Shown in pieces: positions 1 to 8,097 of a DNA stretch of 64,000 nucleotides (position 1 is the first letter of the stretch; the number at the start of each line of letters is the position of its first letter). The position numbers were made by a program, and so were the translations under genes. The notes under the pieces were generated by a model, which searched no databases, was not told the origin of the DNA, and saw nothing but the letters and a program-made list of their open reading frames with translations. The DNA is from Romeriopsis navalis LEGE 11480 (GTDB lineage Bacteria; Cyanobacteriota; Cyanobacteriia; Leptolyngbyales; Leptolyngbyaceae): positions 62,001-126,000 of the forward strand of contig NZ_JADEXQ010000003.1 of the NCBI RefSeq assembly GCF_015207035.1. The letters run 5' to 3'.

Positions 1-923
1 AAGAATGTGGCAAAGAAGACTTGGGAAAGTAAGGTGACTGCTGGTAGCAAAGCAACTTGCTGGGCCATGACCATGGGGGTCAGCACATTTGTTTCAAGCT
101 GTTGCACTACAAAGTAAATGCCGAGGACGACTAAGGATTTCCAGGGGGCATCGAGTAGGGCGATTGCCATCGGTGGCACGACACTGAGCGCCGGACCAAT
201 GGTGGGAATAAAGGTGAGGAGACCGGCAAAAATTCCGTTTGCTAAGGGCAAGCGGATACCGGCAATCAGCAGACCTAATCCACTCAATCCACCGATGACT
301 AACATGTTGAACAAAATGCCTAGGAGCCAGCCCTGCAAGGATTCACCACATTTATCGAGAATTTCCTGGACCCGCCGCCGGTAAAACGATGGAAAGACCC
401 GAATAAATGCCCGCCGATAGGGCGCTGGGTCAAATAGCAGCATCAGGGTCAAGATCACAACTAGCAGCACATCCAAGATGCCGCCCAAGGTACCGGAGAC
501 AAATGTGACGGAGCTGCCCAGTAAACGGTTCGCTAAGGGTTGAAGTTGCTGGACGACATCTTCAACTGTGGGGAGATAAGGCTCCAGAAATGGCGGAGCG
601 ACGTTGCTAAAATCTTTGACCAGTTGATCGAGTCGATCAACCCCTTGTGGCACCAGTTGGGTTAATTCCTGAAACTGATCAACGAAGGGCGGTACGACGA
701 GCCACAGCGCTAGTGCTAAGAGACCCACAATGCCGCAAATTGCCATCATCAGCGAAATTGCCCGATCAAGCTTTAGACGCTGCTGTATTTGCTGACCCAG
801 CGTATTTAACGCCGTTGCCAAAACCACAGCGGCAAAGATGAGCATCAATACACTGCGGATTTGCCACAGAATATATAGCGCTAACGTGAGGGCTAAGATC
901 CCAACCCATTGACCCAGTTTCAC
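1..923 (-). CDS. AI-2E family transporter (PerM/YdiK-like permease), 3' end beyond window
   Basis: Reading the minus strand from a GTG at 923 gives an uninterrupted frame to the window edge (about 307 residues, no stop). It contains repeated hydrophobic segments: one pair near the N-terminus (LALTLALYILW..., LMLIFAAVVLATALN), a long amphipathic stretch typical of this family, then more helices ending in FIPTIGPALSVVPP and VVQQLETNVLTPMVM. The short motifs FIPxxGP and the QxxExxxLxPxxM region are hallmarks of the AI-2E exporter/PerM superfamily, whose members are about 340-370 residues, so only a few tens of residues are missing. The GTG is preceded by GAGG about 6 nt upstream, and an in-frame stop lies just above it. 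Substrate cannot be told from sequence; family members include autoinducer exporters and Na+/H+ antiporters. Confidence 0.88.
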   Translation of the reverse strand, partial: MKLGQWVGILALTLALYILWQIRSVLMLIFAAVVLATALNTLGQQIQQRLKLDRAISLMMAICGIVGLLALALWLVVPPFVDQFQELTQLVPQGVDRLDQLVKDFSNVAPPFLEPYLPTVEDVVQQLQPLANRLLGSSVTFVSGTLGGILDVLLVVILTLMLLFDPAPYRRAFIRVFPSFYRRRVQEILDKCGESLQGWLLGILFNMLVIGGLSGLGLLIAGIRLPLANGIFAGLLTFIPTIGPALSVVPPMAIALLDAPWKSLVVLGIYFVVQQLETNVLTPMVMAQQVALLPAVTLLSQVFFATF

Positions 924-1015
924 ATTCAGACCTCAACTAGCAGGAAATTGGAAGTATTGCTTGGCAAGCCATCATAGCCTTCCTTGGATTTATATAGTTT
1001 GCCCCTTCTTAATTC

Positions 1016-1198
1016 TCAATTCGGCATGCGTAATTTGTAACCCAACCAGACAGCCACAATAATCGTCGGTAGAATCACCAAAAATAATGCAAATGTATTA
1101 TCGTTCGGTATCGTCAACCGTGATAACCCATATTTAATTAGCAGCGAAATGCCGAGGGAAAGTCCGAAAACTTTGGCGATCGTTTGAATTATGTCCAT
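1016..1198 (-). CDS. small membrane protein, about 60 aa
   Basis: Hypothetical small protein. From the ATG at 1198 it reads MDIIQTIAKVFGLSLGIS... and has two hydrophobic stretches separated by a short polar turn (LTIPNDNT), ending in a positively charged tail (YKLRMPN). The frame is open upstream to a TTG at 1294, but the extension has no clear ribosome site, and the layout of an amphipathic N-terminus plus a second helix resembles short cyanobacterial membrane proteins of unknown function. It lies between the muramidase gene and the AI-2E permease on the same strand. I cannot assign a role. Confidence 0.5.
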   Translation of the reverse strand: MDIIQTIAKVFGLSLGISLLIKYGLSRLTIPNDNTFALFLVILPTIIVAVWLGYKLRMPN

Positions 1199-1347
1199 AT
1201 CGTTGAGATTGGAAACACCAGTGGAAATACGGATGAGAATCAGGGTCAATGCTGACACAATTTCACCCAAGCCATTTATTGGTGAGAGTATCAATTTCTA
1301 CAGTTTTCAGCCCGCCAGCGTCAGCTGGGGGGTTTTTTCATGGCGAC

Positions 1348-1399
1348 TTGCCGCAACGCATTTTGCTCCTGGAGTTTGGTGCGGAATGCGTTGCGGCAA
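1348..1399. repeat. perfect 15-bp inverted repeat downstream of the muramidase gene
   Basis: Arms TTGCCGCAACGCATT (1348-1362) and AATGCGTTGCGGCAA (1385-1399) are exact reverse complements, separated by 22 bp. The structure begins 17 bp after the stop codon of the minus-strand muramidase gene, so it probably caps or terminates that transcript. There is no immediate U-run on either strand, although a T6 run lies at 1333-1338 on the plus strand. Confidence 0.65.
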
Positions 1400-1415
1400 T
1401 AACTGGGCTGCGCGA

Positions 1416-3389
1416 TCAAGCGACATTGCGCCAGTAATTGTAAGCCTGGGCGAGCCGCACATCATATTGATTGACCCGGTAGCCTTCCCCGTTATAGCGC
1501 AGTGCAAAGCCCGCCCAGTCGCGCCGGACTAAATAGGGTGCAAGGCCGTTGTAGTTGATGAAATTGAACATGGCCATCAACTGTTTACCTTCGCTGGTGT
1601 GCATGTCTTTAACGAAGTCTTCGACGTTGCTGTAGCCGGCCGCCACATGATTGAAGCCCATGACTTGGCCGAGGCCCCAAGAGGCGGATTTGAGTGCACC
1701 GGCGCGATCGAGACGCACCGCTTTGTAGAGTCGATCCCATTCCCCGACGCCGCCGATATAAAGGCTGCGGTTCCAAACCGGGCTAGAGATGCTGGGATAG
1801 CTGTAGTCGTAGCGGCTATTGGTGAAGGCGGAGAACCAATGTGCCTCAAACAAGATCTTGGGTCGACCATCGGAGAAGTAGCCAGAACCCGCAGCTTCAA
1901 CCTCAACCACGGCACGAATGGTGGCGGTATTGGTGCCGATCATCCGGGCCACTTCAACATAGTCACTGTTATTCAGTTTCTTGGGCGGAGTGATTACTTT
2001 AATCCGTGGGACTTCTGGCTCCAGTAGGAGTTTGGCCACGCGCGGGGAAATCCGATCTTTTTCCGCACCATAGACGCTGGCCATAGCTTCGTAACCGGCT
2101 TTTGTCCGACCGCCCCACACACCATCGATCGGTCCTGGTGAATGTCCCATCGCCGACAGCGCTTGTTGCAGTTCTTTGATAAAGCTGTTGGATTTGGCGA
2201 GCCGATCGAGCGGCCAGCGATATTGACTCCGGCGCAGTTCCGAGAGACTTTTCGGCACAACGACATTTGCCGGTGGGTCGTTTTCGCGGGGTGGCGTTGT
2301 GGGTGGCGTAGGCGGTGACGGTGGAGCACTACTGGCAATCAGTGTGCGCGCGGCTTGCGGTGGCATGCGATCGGTCGGGAAATTATTGGCTGTGGCAAAC
2401 TTGTCGTAGGCGGCTTGGGTACCGCTGCCCCAATCGCCATCGATCGGGCCGGTGTAATAGCCTTTTATCTTTAACTGCTGCTGGACATCCTTCGCAATCA
2501 GCGGGTTGCGCTTGATCGAAAACAGCGTAAAGGTGCTGGACTGGGCCGCAATTTGCGATAGCGAGCGAAATGCCAAGCTGGCAAGATGGGCGGCAGCTTG
2601 AGGCGTCAGTGATTGATTCAGATAACCGTAGTCACGGGCAAAGGTAATAAAGGCCTTTTCGGTGAGCCCACCCCAGTCCCCATCGACTGGCCCTGGTTGG
2701 TAGCCCCAGGAGGAAAGACGGAATTGGATATCCCGGGCGATCTTGACATTGCTGCGAAGCTGGCTCAGTGGATAGGTGACGGTGCCCAGTGCAATATCAC
2801 GCAAGGTTTGGCTATTATCCGGCTCCGTCGGCACGATGACGTCCGTTGGTGGAACGGGTGGTGGTTGGGGTTGGTTGGTGACCGGTGGTGGTGGCACTGG
2901 AATTGGGTCTGCTCCCAGAAGTTTTTGGGCGGCTTTGGGGGAGAGGCGATCGCTCGGGAACTGATTGGCTTGAGCAAATGCTGTAAATGCGGCTTGGGTC
3001 GATTTACCCCAGTCGCCATCGATCGGTCCGGGACTATATCCAAGCACCGTGAGGCGGTCCTGAATGCTACGGGCAAGAATCGGATTGTCCCGCAGGGAAA
3101 ACAGCGTAAAGGTCGACGACTGATTGGCAATCGCTTTGAGGCTACGAAAGGCGAGGCTGACTAAATGTCCGGCTGTTGCCGGCGTGATCGTATTGGTCGA
3201 GTAACTATAGTCTCTGGCAAACGCCACATAGGCATCTTCTGTGCGACTCCCCCAGTCACCATCTGCTGGTCCTGGTTGATAGCCCCAAGAGAGCAAGCGT
3301 GATTGAACATCACGGGTGGTACTTTCATCGGCCCGAATTGCGGCTAAAGGATAGACAACTGTACCGAGGGCAATATCTCTGAGATTCAT
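1416..3389 (-). CDS. N-acetylmuramidase-domain protein with five peptidoglycan-binding-like modules
   Basis: From ATG at 3389 the product is 657 residues. The N-terminal two thirds hold five PG_binding_1-like modules, each with the signature G-x-x-x-GP-x-DG-x-WG-x-x-T; modules 1 and 3, and 2 and 4, are most alike, suggesting duplication of a two-module unit introduced by LRDIALGTV. Proline-rich linkers (VPPPPVTNQPQPPP, SPPTPPTTPP) separate them. The last about 200 residues match the DUF3380/N-acetylmuramidase family of endolysins: conserved VEVEAAG with a probable catalytic Glu, FEAHWFS, SWGLGQVMGFN and NYNGLAPYLVRRDW. No signal peptide or membrane segment is visible, so export route is unclear. 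A TTG start at 3443 is possible but has no ribosome site. Role inferred: cell-wall hydrolysis, remodelling or an interbacterial/phage-derived lysin. Confidence 0.85.
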   Translation of the reverse strand: MNLRDIALGTVVYPLAAIRADESTTRDVQSRLLSWGYQPGPADGDWGSRTEDAYVAFARDYSYSTNTITPATAGHLVSLAFRSLKAIANQSSTFTLFSLRDNPILARSIQDRLTVLGYSPGPIDGDWGKSTQAAFTAFAQANQFPSDRLSPKAAQKLLGADPIPVPPPPVTNQPQPPPVPPTDVIVPTEPDNSQTLRDIALGTVTYPLSQLRSNVKIARDIQFRLSSWGYQPGPVDGDWGGLTEKAFITFARDYGYLNQSLTPQAAAHLASLAFRSLSQIAAQSSTFTLFSIKRNPLIAKDVQQQLKIKGYYTGPIDGDWGSGTQAAYDKFATANNFPTDRMPPQAARTLIASSAPPSPPTPPTTPPRENDPPANVVVPKSLSELRRSQYRWPLDRLAKSNSFIKELQQALSAMGHSPGPIDGVWGGRTKAGYEAMASVYGAEKDRISPRVAKLLLEPEVPRIKVITPPKKLNNSDYVEVARMIGTNTATIRAVVEVEAAGSGYFSDGRPKILFEAHWFSAFTNSRYDYSYPSISSPVWNRSLYIGGVGEWDRLYKAVRLDRAGALKSASWGLGQVMGFNHVAAGYSNVEDFVKDMHTSEGKQLMAMFNFINYNGLAPYLVRRDWAGFALRYNGEGYRVNQYDVRLAQAYNYWRNVA

Positions 3390-3881
3390 AGGGGCTTGAT
3401 TGTAAGAGTGCCAGTTAGCGCTCAACGTTGAGACGTTGATCAACGAATTTACCGCGGTTGATATCGTTGTGTAATTAATTTTGACCGAAAGCTAGATTTA
3501 TTCGCGTCCAGCATCTCATTCTAGGAGAAACTTCAGGATATTGAGGAACTTTTCGTGAAGATAAACCTTCAAAAAATAAAAATATTGTTAGAACTGTACT
3601 GCCGCAAAAAAGTCAGATTGAACCATAACTAATTGACTGGCAAATTCACCGCTGATCAGGTGCAAGTGAAATTGCTGGGATCATGGGGGGTATTTGGTGA
3701 TCCAAAGCACAGACGGTTATTTCAGGCTTCTTTTAAGATTCTTGTATTAATAGCGAAGATTTCCAAAGTACCCGACACATATCTAATTTTTGCGGGGCAC
3801 TATATAGATAGGTCTGACGCTTCTACCGAGTTTTGTGTCAGGTCGCTAATTGGAGTTTTCTTTTAACAAGAGGTAAGTCAG
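3390..3881. other. intergenic region, no supported gene
   Basis: This AT-richer stretch separates the minus-strand muramidase gene from the plus-strand small gene at 3882, so it should hold two divergent promoters. A 77-codon plus-strand frame at 3633-3866 exists but has no recognisable motif or ribosome site, and I do not call it. Confidence 0.5.
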
Positions 3882-4085
3882 ATGGAATCGGTTAAGCAAT
3901 CTACTCAACTGGAATCAGTTAAGCAAGCGACACAGCGTCAATTTACACAGCTGCGGACTTGGTTCCATGGAAATGATGCAACGTTGCAAAAACTACTGAA
4001 TCAGCTCCAAACTGCAAATCCTGAAAAGGACCAGTATTGGTGCATTAATCAGCTGTGGTCAGAGCAGCGAACTTGGCGCTATTAA
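3882..4085 (+). CDS. small hypothetical protein, 67 aa
   Basis: ATG at 3882 is preceded by AAGAGGTAAGTCAG, a good Shine-Dalgarno at normal spacing. The N-terminus repeats a short block (ESVKQSTQL then ESVKQATQR), followed by a helical, Gln/Leu/Trp-rich part (LRTWFHGNDATLQKLL) and a C-terminus with several Trp residues. It is soluble-looking, with one Cys and no membrane segment. I do not recognise the family. The ribosome site and clean stop make translation plausible; the standalone position between long intergenic regions gives no functional clue. Confidence 0.5.
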   Translation: MESVKQSTQLESVKQATQRQFTQLRTWFHGNDATLQKLLNQLQTANPEKDQYWCINQLWSEQRTWRY

Positions 4086-4521
4086 GCCGCCTCAAATTGT
4101 ATGATCTCAATTGATCTAACGGCATTGCCTTAGTTACGCCTGAGCCTGAGCTAGTTTGCGATTCATGTTTGTGACGATAACTGGCGGGCTTTATGCTTGA
4201 CTCTGTGCCGTCCCACGGTTAACTTTTTTTCGCGTGGTTGACGAGGACACAGCCTTTATCTTGTTGTTCAGCCTTCGATCGAATTCATGAACATCATCAT
4301 CACTGCATAGTCTGTTTATTTTGGTGTTTCCCGATTAATCTCGTTCAACTCCGTATTAGACCTTTTGTTTAGGTTCTTCAACGTTTCAACTGAAGAACTG
4401 ATGATTACCCTCGATTTCTGGCCCTCAGTGGCGGTGCTTGCTCGTTTCATGAGCGGGTATCCAGATGGAAGTCGGGGGTTTTATTTTGGTGGTGTTGATT
4501 GTGGCGGATTGTGGCCAAGAT

Positions 4522-4555
4522 AATTTGAGTGAACTCAGAATTTGAGCGAACTCAG
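4522..4555. repeat. 17-bp tandem duplication with internal dyad
   Basis: AATTTGAGTGAACTCAG (4522-4538) is followed immediately by AATTTGAGCGAACTCAG (4539-4555), one mismatch. Each copy contains a TGAG-N4-CTCA dyad, so the pair has the look of a duplicated operator half-site array, though no regulator can be named. Confidence 0.6.
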
Positions 4556-5159
4556 ACGATCGCCGTGGACCCTCAATCCGCTAAAGCTGTGGTTACTGGA
4601 AGCGGTAGGATGCTGGTTGACGATTGAAAACACAGTAAATGAATGAATAGTTGCGATATTTGTATTCAACGTAAACCAGTGTGAACTTCCGTCAGTATTG
4701 GTTCAACTTCGCCAATTTGATTGGTGCTGGGTGCTACATTTAGCTCAGACATGGGGAAGAGGAGTTCTCTTCAAGCCTCTTCAGTTCTATCGATTCACCA
4801 ATCATTTTCTTCAAACAATTTGTCTGCCCTATTTTTCCGTAGACAGATTGTCGATTTGTGACTGCGTTAGAGGCATGTCAGGTTTGTTTCGATAGGTGTT
4901 TACCTAATCGCTTAATTAAAGTTGCCAACCTTGGTGGCTTTAGCCGTGGGATTTTTGCATTGTGCTTGGTGCGCTGCTCTTGGCGTGTTCTGTATAATCG
5001 TCCCTAGTTCCGGTAGCTGTGCTGTTCGAATTTTTAAGCCCCTCAGCATTAGCGGCGTTTTGGTAATTCATCTAACATTTGATGCATTTGTTGGACCAAG
5101 ACTTGAAAGATCATCATGATCCACTGTTAGCTGCACATAAAGATGTAAGGAGGGTTTAA

Positions 5160-5207
5160 TTGATTAACTTGGTTACACCAATTGCAGTTTTCTGTCTGAG
5201 TGATTGA
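5160..5207 (+). CDS. possible 15-codon leader or micro-ORF
   Basis: A TTG at 5160 opens a 15-codon frame (LINLVTPIAVFCLSD, then TGA) five to six bases after AAGGAGGG, the strongest ribosome-site match in this region. It is followed 24 nt later by the hairpin at 5231-5272 and then by the membrane protein gene at 5407. Its size suits a leader peptide or a chance frame; no amino-acid bias typical of attenuators is evident. Low confidence. Confidence 0.2.
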   Translation: MINLVTPIAVFCLSD

Positions 5208-5230
5208 CATTTTTCGCAAACACCTCACGT

Positions 5231-5272
5231 GAGCCTGAGCCATGCTTTTGTATTGGATTCAGGCTCATTTTT
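5231..5272 (+). terminator. terminator-like hairpin
   Basis: GAGCCTGA (5231-5238) pairs with TCAGGCTC (5259-5266) across a 20-nt loop and is followed by ATTTTTA. This suits factor-independent termination of a plus-strand transcript arising in the gene-poor region upstream, or attenuation before the gene at 5407. Confidence 0.5.
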
Positions 5273-5406
5273 AGTATGGCGATGTTGCGCCAAATTGTTA
5301 AGAGAAGTTAGCATCGAGTATTAACTTTATTGATTGATTTGAGTCTTTTCTATAGCAGCTTGTTAGGCTTGTAATATTCCTCTCTCCAGATTTTGGAACG
5401 CTCTCT

Positions 5407-5934
5407 ATGAATACTCATCCGAATATGTTTGATACGGCAGCGCCGCCAGTTTCAGGGCTACAGAAAGCTCTCTGGAGTCACCGTCTTTTGGGGTTTGTTT
5501 TAGCCTTTTGGCTCGGTGGCAGTGCGCTGTTGGATTTCGTTGTGATGCCAACGCTGTACACAGCCGGGATGATGGATTCCACCAGCTTTGCCAGTGCTGG
5601 CGAATCGCTATTTCTTACATTCAATAGTCTGGAGATGATTCTCGGGGCGATCGTTGTTGCCGCAGTTTTGGCCCATCGCCATGAGCCGAATATCGAAGCT
5701 CACCGCAGTTTAGGTGGTTTGGGCCTGCCATTATTGATGCTGTCGATCGCGATGTTGTTTCGTTATCTCTTGACCCCGCAGATGGCGGCAATGGGTGTAC
5801 AACTTGATTGGATGACGAAGCCTGTAATGCCAGATGGCATGATGCTAATGCATATGGGTTATTGGGTATTAGAAACAGTCAAACTAGCGGCATGTGCTGT
5901 TTTGTTGAATCGCTGTTTCCGGATGCCGATCTAA
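5407..5934 (+). CDS. four-helix membrane protein (DUF4149-like)
   Basis: The 175-residue product has four hydrophobic segments: about 27-47 (LLGFVLAFWLGGSALLDFVVMP), 70-90, 100-120 and 150-168. The first carries the FWLGGSALLDFVVMPTL pattern and the region around residue 63-75 (SAGESLFLTFNSLE) is typical of cyanobacterial relatives of DUF4149 proteins; the short name is a best guess from arrangement, not a firm family match. Met residues are abundant in the last third (MPDGMMLMHMGYW). It is a monocistronic gene: it ends just before a strong terminator. Function unknown. Confidence 0.7.
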   Translation: MNTHPNMFDTAAPPVSGLQKALWSHRLLGFVLAFWLGGSALLDFVVMPTLYTAGMMDSTSFASAGESLFLTFNSLEMILGAIVVAAVLAHRHEPNIEAHRSLGGLGLPLLMLSIAMLFRYLLTPQMAAMGVQLDWMTKPVMPDGMMLMHMGYWVLETVKLAACAVLLNRCFRMPI

Positions 5935-5980
5935 GTGATTGATCATTGGATGCGTCATTCCTAAATCCGAATTTTGTTGA

Positions 5981-6017
5981 ACTAGGGTCCCCCAATATAT
6001 TGGGGGACCCTAGTTTT
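5981..6017 (+). terminator. strong factor-independent terminator
   Basis: A perfect 34-nt palindrome (arms 5981-5997 and 5998-6014, starting ACTAGGGTCCCCC) is followed by TTTT. It lies 47 bp after the membrane protein stop codon and isolates that gene from the amidotransferase gene. Confidence 0.9.
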
Positions 6018-6141
6018 AGGAATAATATTTTTCGGAATGAATTGTTTAATGAGTGATTTGGTAATTCGTGTTAGACAATTAATTAAGCAACTAGATAACT
6101 AATCATCTAACATTTGTGATTCTGTTCGAGTCTGGAAATCT

Positions 6142-6852
6142 ATGTCGAATTTGCTGATTGTGAAAACTGGCAGCACAATGCCGGAGTTGTACGCTCAATG
6201 CCAAGATTTTGAACATTGGATTGCTCGTAGTATGGATTGGCCGTTGGCGGAAATCCAAGTTGTGGATGTGAGCTTGGGGGAGACCTTACCGCCCTACGAG
6301 ACGATTGATGGCATTGTGATTACGGGGTCCCATGCTTTAGTCACAGAGCATCAAGACTGGAGTGAAGTGACTGCTGCTTGGTTAGCGATTGCGGCACAGC
6401 AGCAGATTCCGACGATCGGGATTTGTTATGGTCACCAGCTGTTGGCCTATGCGTTGGGTGGCACTGTGGACTTTAACCCAGTGGGCCGGGAAGTGGGCTC
6501 GATCACTGTATCGTTACAATCGGCGGCGCAGGATGACCCACTCTTTGGGAATCTGCCGGCAAATATCTTGGTGAATTTGAGTCACCGTCAAGCTGTTTTA
6601 GCCTTACCAACGGATGTGACGCATTTGGCGTCAAGCGCGATGGCGGAACACCAAGCCTTTCGTTATGGTGAGCAAGTTTGGGGTCTGCAATTCCATCCTG
6701 AGTTTGATGAGCAGATTACCCGCGCTTACATCACCTACGCTAAAGCGGGACTCTCCCAAGAAGGGCAAGATCCAGATGCGATCTATGCAAATGTGCAGCC
6801 GACCCCGATCGGCCTCGAAATTATGCAGCGATTTGCGGCATTGTTACGCTAG
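6142..6852 (+). CDS. class I glutamine amidotransferase-like protein
   Basis: The 236-residue protein is a stand-alone GATase1 domain of the GuaA N-terminal type. The nucleophile elbow GICYGHQ places the catalytic Cys at residue 95, and the His-x-Glu pair is in FHPEFDE (His185, Glu187). The oxyanion strand VITGSHALV (about 60-68) precedes. No synthetase or ligase domain is attached and no partner is next door, so it resembles the GMP synthase-like amidotransferases of unknown substrate (some hydrolyse gamma-glutamyl compounds). Its own promoter probably lies in the AT-rich 6018-6141 interval. Confidence 0.88.
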   Translation: MSNLLIVKTGSTMPELYAQCQDFEHWIARSMDWPLAEIQVVDVSLGETLPPYETIDGIVITGSHALVTEHQDWSEVTAAWLAIAAQQQIPTIGICYGHQLLAYALGGTVDFNPVGREVGSITVSLQSAAQDDPLFGNLPANILVNLSHRQAVLALPTDVTHLASSAMAEHQAFRYGEQVWGLQFHPEFDEQITRAYITYAKAGLSQEGQDPDAIYANVQPTPIGLEIMQRFAALLR

Positions 6853-6915
6853 CTGGATGGCGGGATATTGGGTGTACGGATTGATTGAAAATGCGGATTG
6901 GCTGAAAATGGTGCA

Positions 6916-7215
6916 CTAAGCTGCTTCCTCTTCCTCTTCTGCTTCACCCCCAAAAAACAATAGCTTGACGGCCATGCCCGCAAATCCGATCGCGGCCAGT
7001 AGTTTGGTTAATCGCGTTGGTAAAATCTGTGCGGTCCCTTCGCCAATGAGGACACCAATAAGGCTCGCTAAAATTAAGGCTGTGACGGAGCCGAAAAACA
7101 CCGCTTTGGCCGATTTTGCATTGCCGCTGAGGGCGATCGCGGCGAGTTGGCTCTTGTCCCCCAGTTCAGCCAAAAATACCGTGATGAAGCTTAAACCTAG
7201 TAAATTCCAGTCCAT
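6916..7215 (-). CDS. UPF0016/TMEM165-GDT1 family half-transporter, second subunit
   Basis: From ATG at 7215 (AGGAG nine bases upstream) the product is about 99 residues with three hydrophobic segments and the family motif E-x-G-D-K-S in FLAELGDKSQLAAIAL. It ends with an acidic tail (GGEAEEEEEAA). Proteins of the family export Mn2+ or Ca2+ in exchange for protons; full-length members carry two copies of the ExGDK(T/S) unit, and here the units are on separate genes. An upstream ATG at 7236 would overlap the preceding gene but lies further from the ribosome site. It starts 4 nt after the preceding stop, so translational coupling is likely. Confidence 0.85.
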   Translation of the reverse strand: MDWNLLGLSFITVFLAELGDKSQLAAIALSGNAKSAKAVFFGSVTALILASLIGVLIGEGTAQILPTRLTKLLAAIGFAGMAVKLLFFGGEAEEEEEAA

Positions 7216-7219
7216 CTTG

Positions 7220-7636
7220 CTAGGCTCCTGCGACATCAATAAACAGCAATACTGAAACGACGGCCAGAATTACCCCGGTTACCCGTTCGAGCGTGCGTGG
7301 GGTTAGCACTTTGCTTAACCAGCGGCCCAGTAATACGCCCACTAAGCTCGTGGCGATGAGTGCGGTGGCTGCTCCAATAAATACCGTCAGCGGCTTGTGG
7401 GACTGGGCACTCATCAGGAGCGTGGCAATTTGGGTTTTGTCACCGATTTCAGCGAGGAAAATCGTGACGAAGGTCGAGAGGAAACAGCTCATGACATCCC
7501 GAAACGATGCTTTCTGACTTGCCTGACTAGTATTTTGCTCTAGTGGACTGTCCTTGCTCGGTGCCACTGGAGCTGCGATATCGGCCGATGTGTCGAAGGC
7601 GGCGGCAGGTGAAGGTGTCGTTTCAGGCTGAGCCAT
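7220..7636 (-). CDS. UPF0016/TMEM165-GDT1 family half-transporter, first subunit
   Basis: The 138-residue product begins with a 45-residue Ala/Pro/Ser-rich hydrophilic leader, then three hydrophobic segments carrying E-x-G-D-K-T in FLAEIGDKTQIATLLM. It is the upstream partner of the gene ending at 6916; the two together rebuild the usual six-helix, two-motif transporter, most likely a Mn2+ exporter of the plasma or thylakoid membrane as shown for the Synechocystis Mnx protein. The N-terminal leader is not a standard signal peptide. Heterodimer formation is inferred from motif count and gene coupling. Confidence 0.86.
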   Translation of the reverse strand: MAQPETTPSPAAAFDTSADIAAPVAPSKDSPLEQNTSQASQKASFRDVMSCFLSTFVTIFLAEIGDKTQIATLLMSAQSHKPLTVFIGAATALIATSLVGVLLGRWLSKVLTPRTLERVTGVILAVVSVLLFIDVAGA

Positions 7637-7746
7637 AGAATCCAGGATGTTTCATTTTCTTTTCATTATCGGTGCTGACGGTGGAACTGGCAAGTAGGGC
7701 TCACGTTCTGTTTCCCGACTTGATATTGCGGTTTGACGGACGCGAC

Positions 7747-8097
7747 CTAAATGCCAACGGCCCGATCGAACTTCAGCATTTCCAGGCTGCGATCGCCGTA
7801 GACATCCTCAATTTGCTCGCGGCAGCAGTCGATTGCAAAATCATTCAGATCTGCTGCAGTGATTCCGAACATGCTGTGGAACGTTTCCGCTGTGACACGG
7901 CAAAAGCTCGGTCGCTTTTCGTAGATTGTGCATTCGCGAGTTTCACGATCGAGATTAATACACCAGCCATCTTCCCCGACCATACTCATATAGATATCGA
8001 TTTGCTCGGGGCTGAGATATTCGTCTAGTTCTGGTCGTGCGGTGGGATCAAGATTACAGCAGGCCCCACAGTTTTTTACACATTGCCAAGTTGCCAT
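7747..8097 (-). CDS. YkgJ family cysteine cluster protein
   Basis: A 116-residue protein with the family cysteine pattern: CVKNCGACC near residues 6-14, GWCINLD, CTIYEKRPSFCR and a terminal CC (DCCREQ). These cysteines are thought to bind zinc or an iron-sulfur cluster; the biochemical role of the family is not established. Length matches cyanobacterial YkgJ homologues. The gene is alone, between the transporter pair and the psb30 region, and reads on the minus strand. Confidence 0.9.
   Translation of the reverse strand: MATWQCVKNCGACCNLDPTARPELDEYLSPEQIDIYMSMVGEDGWCINLDRETRECTIYEKRPSFCRVTAETFHSMFGITAADLNDFAIDCCREQIEDVYGDRSLEMLKFDRAVGI

Larger units (their letters stand above)
4086..5406. 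other. 1.3-kb stretch without convincing coding sequence
   Basis: Both strands were read; frames at 4698-4895 and 4922-5119 start with TTG or GTG-type codons and show no domain, so they are left out. What can be seen are a contiguous 17-bp tandem duplication (4522-4555), a strong AAGGAGG ribosome site followed by a 15-codon frame (5160-5207), and a terminator-like hairpin (5231-5272). A non-coding RNA or decayed gene could lie here, but none of the RNA families I know by motif (RNase P RNA, tmRNA, Yfr1) was found. Confidence 0.5.

Noticed and set aside
3633-3866. 77-codon plus-strand frame upstream of the small gene at 3882
   Set aside because: No ribosome site, no motif and mixed composition unlike coding DNA; the next frame has a good ribosome site.
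4698-5119. Two short frames (4698-4895, 4922-5119)
   Set aside because: Neither has a convincing start or domain; the Cys/Trp-rich translation resembles random frames.
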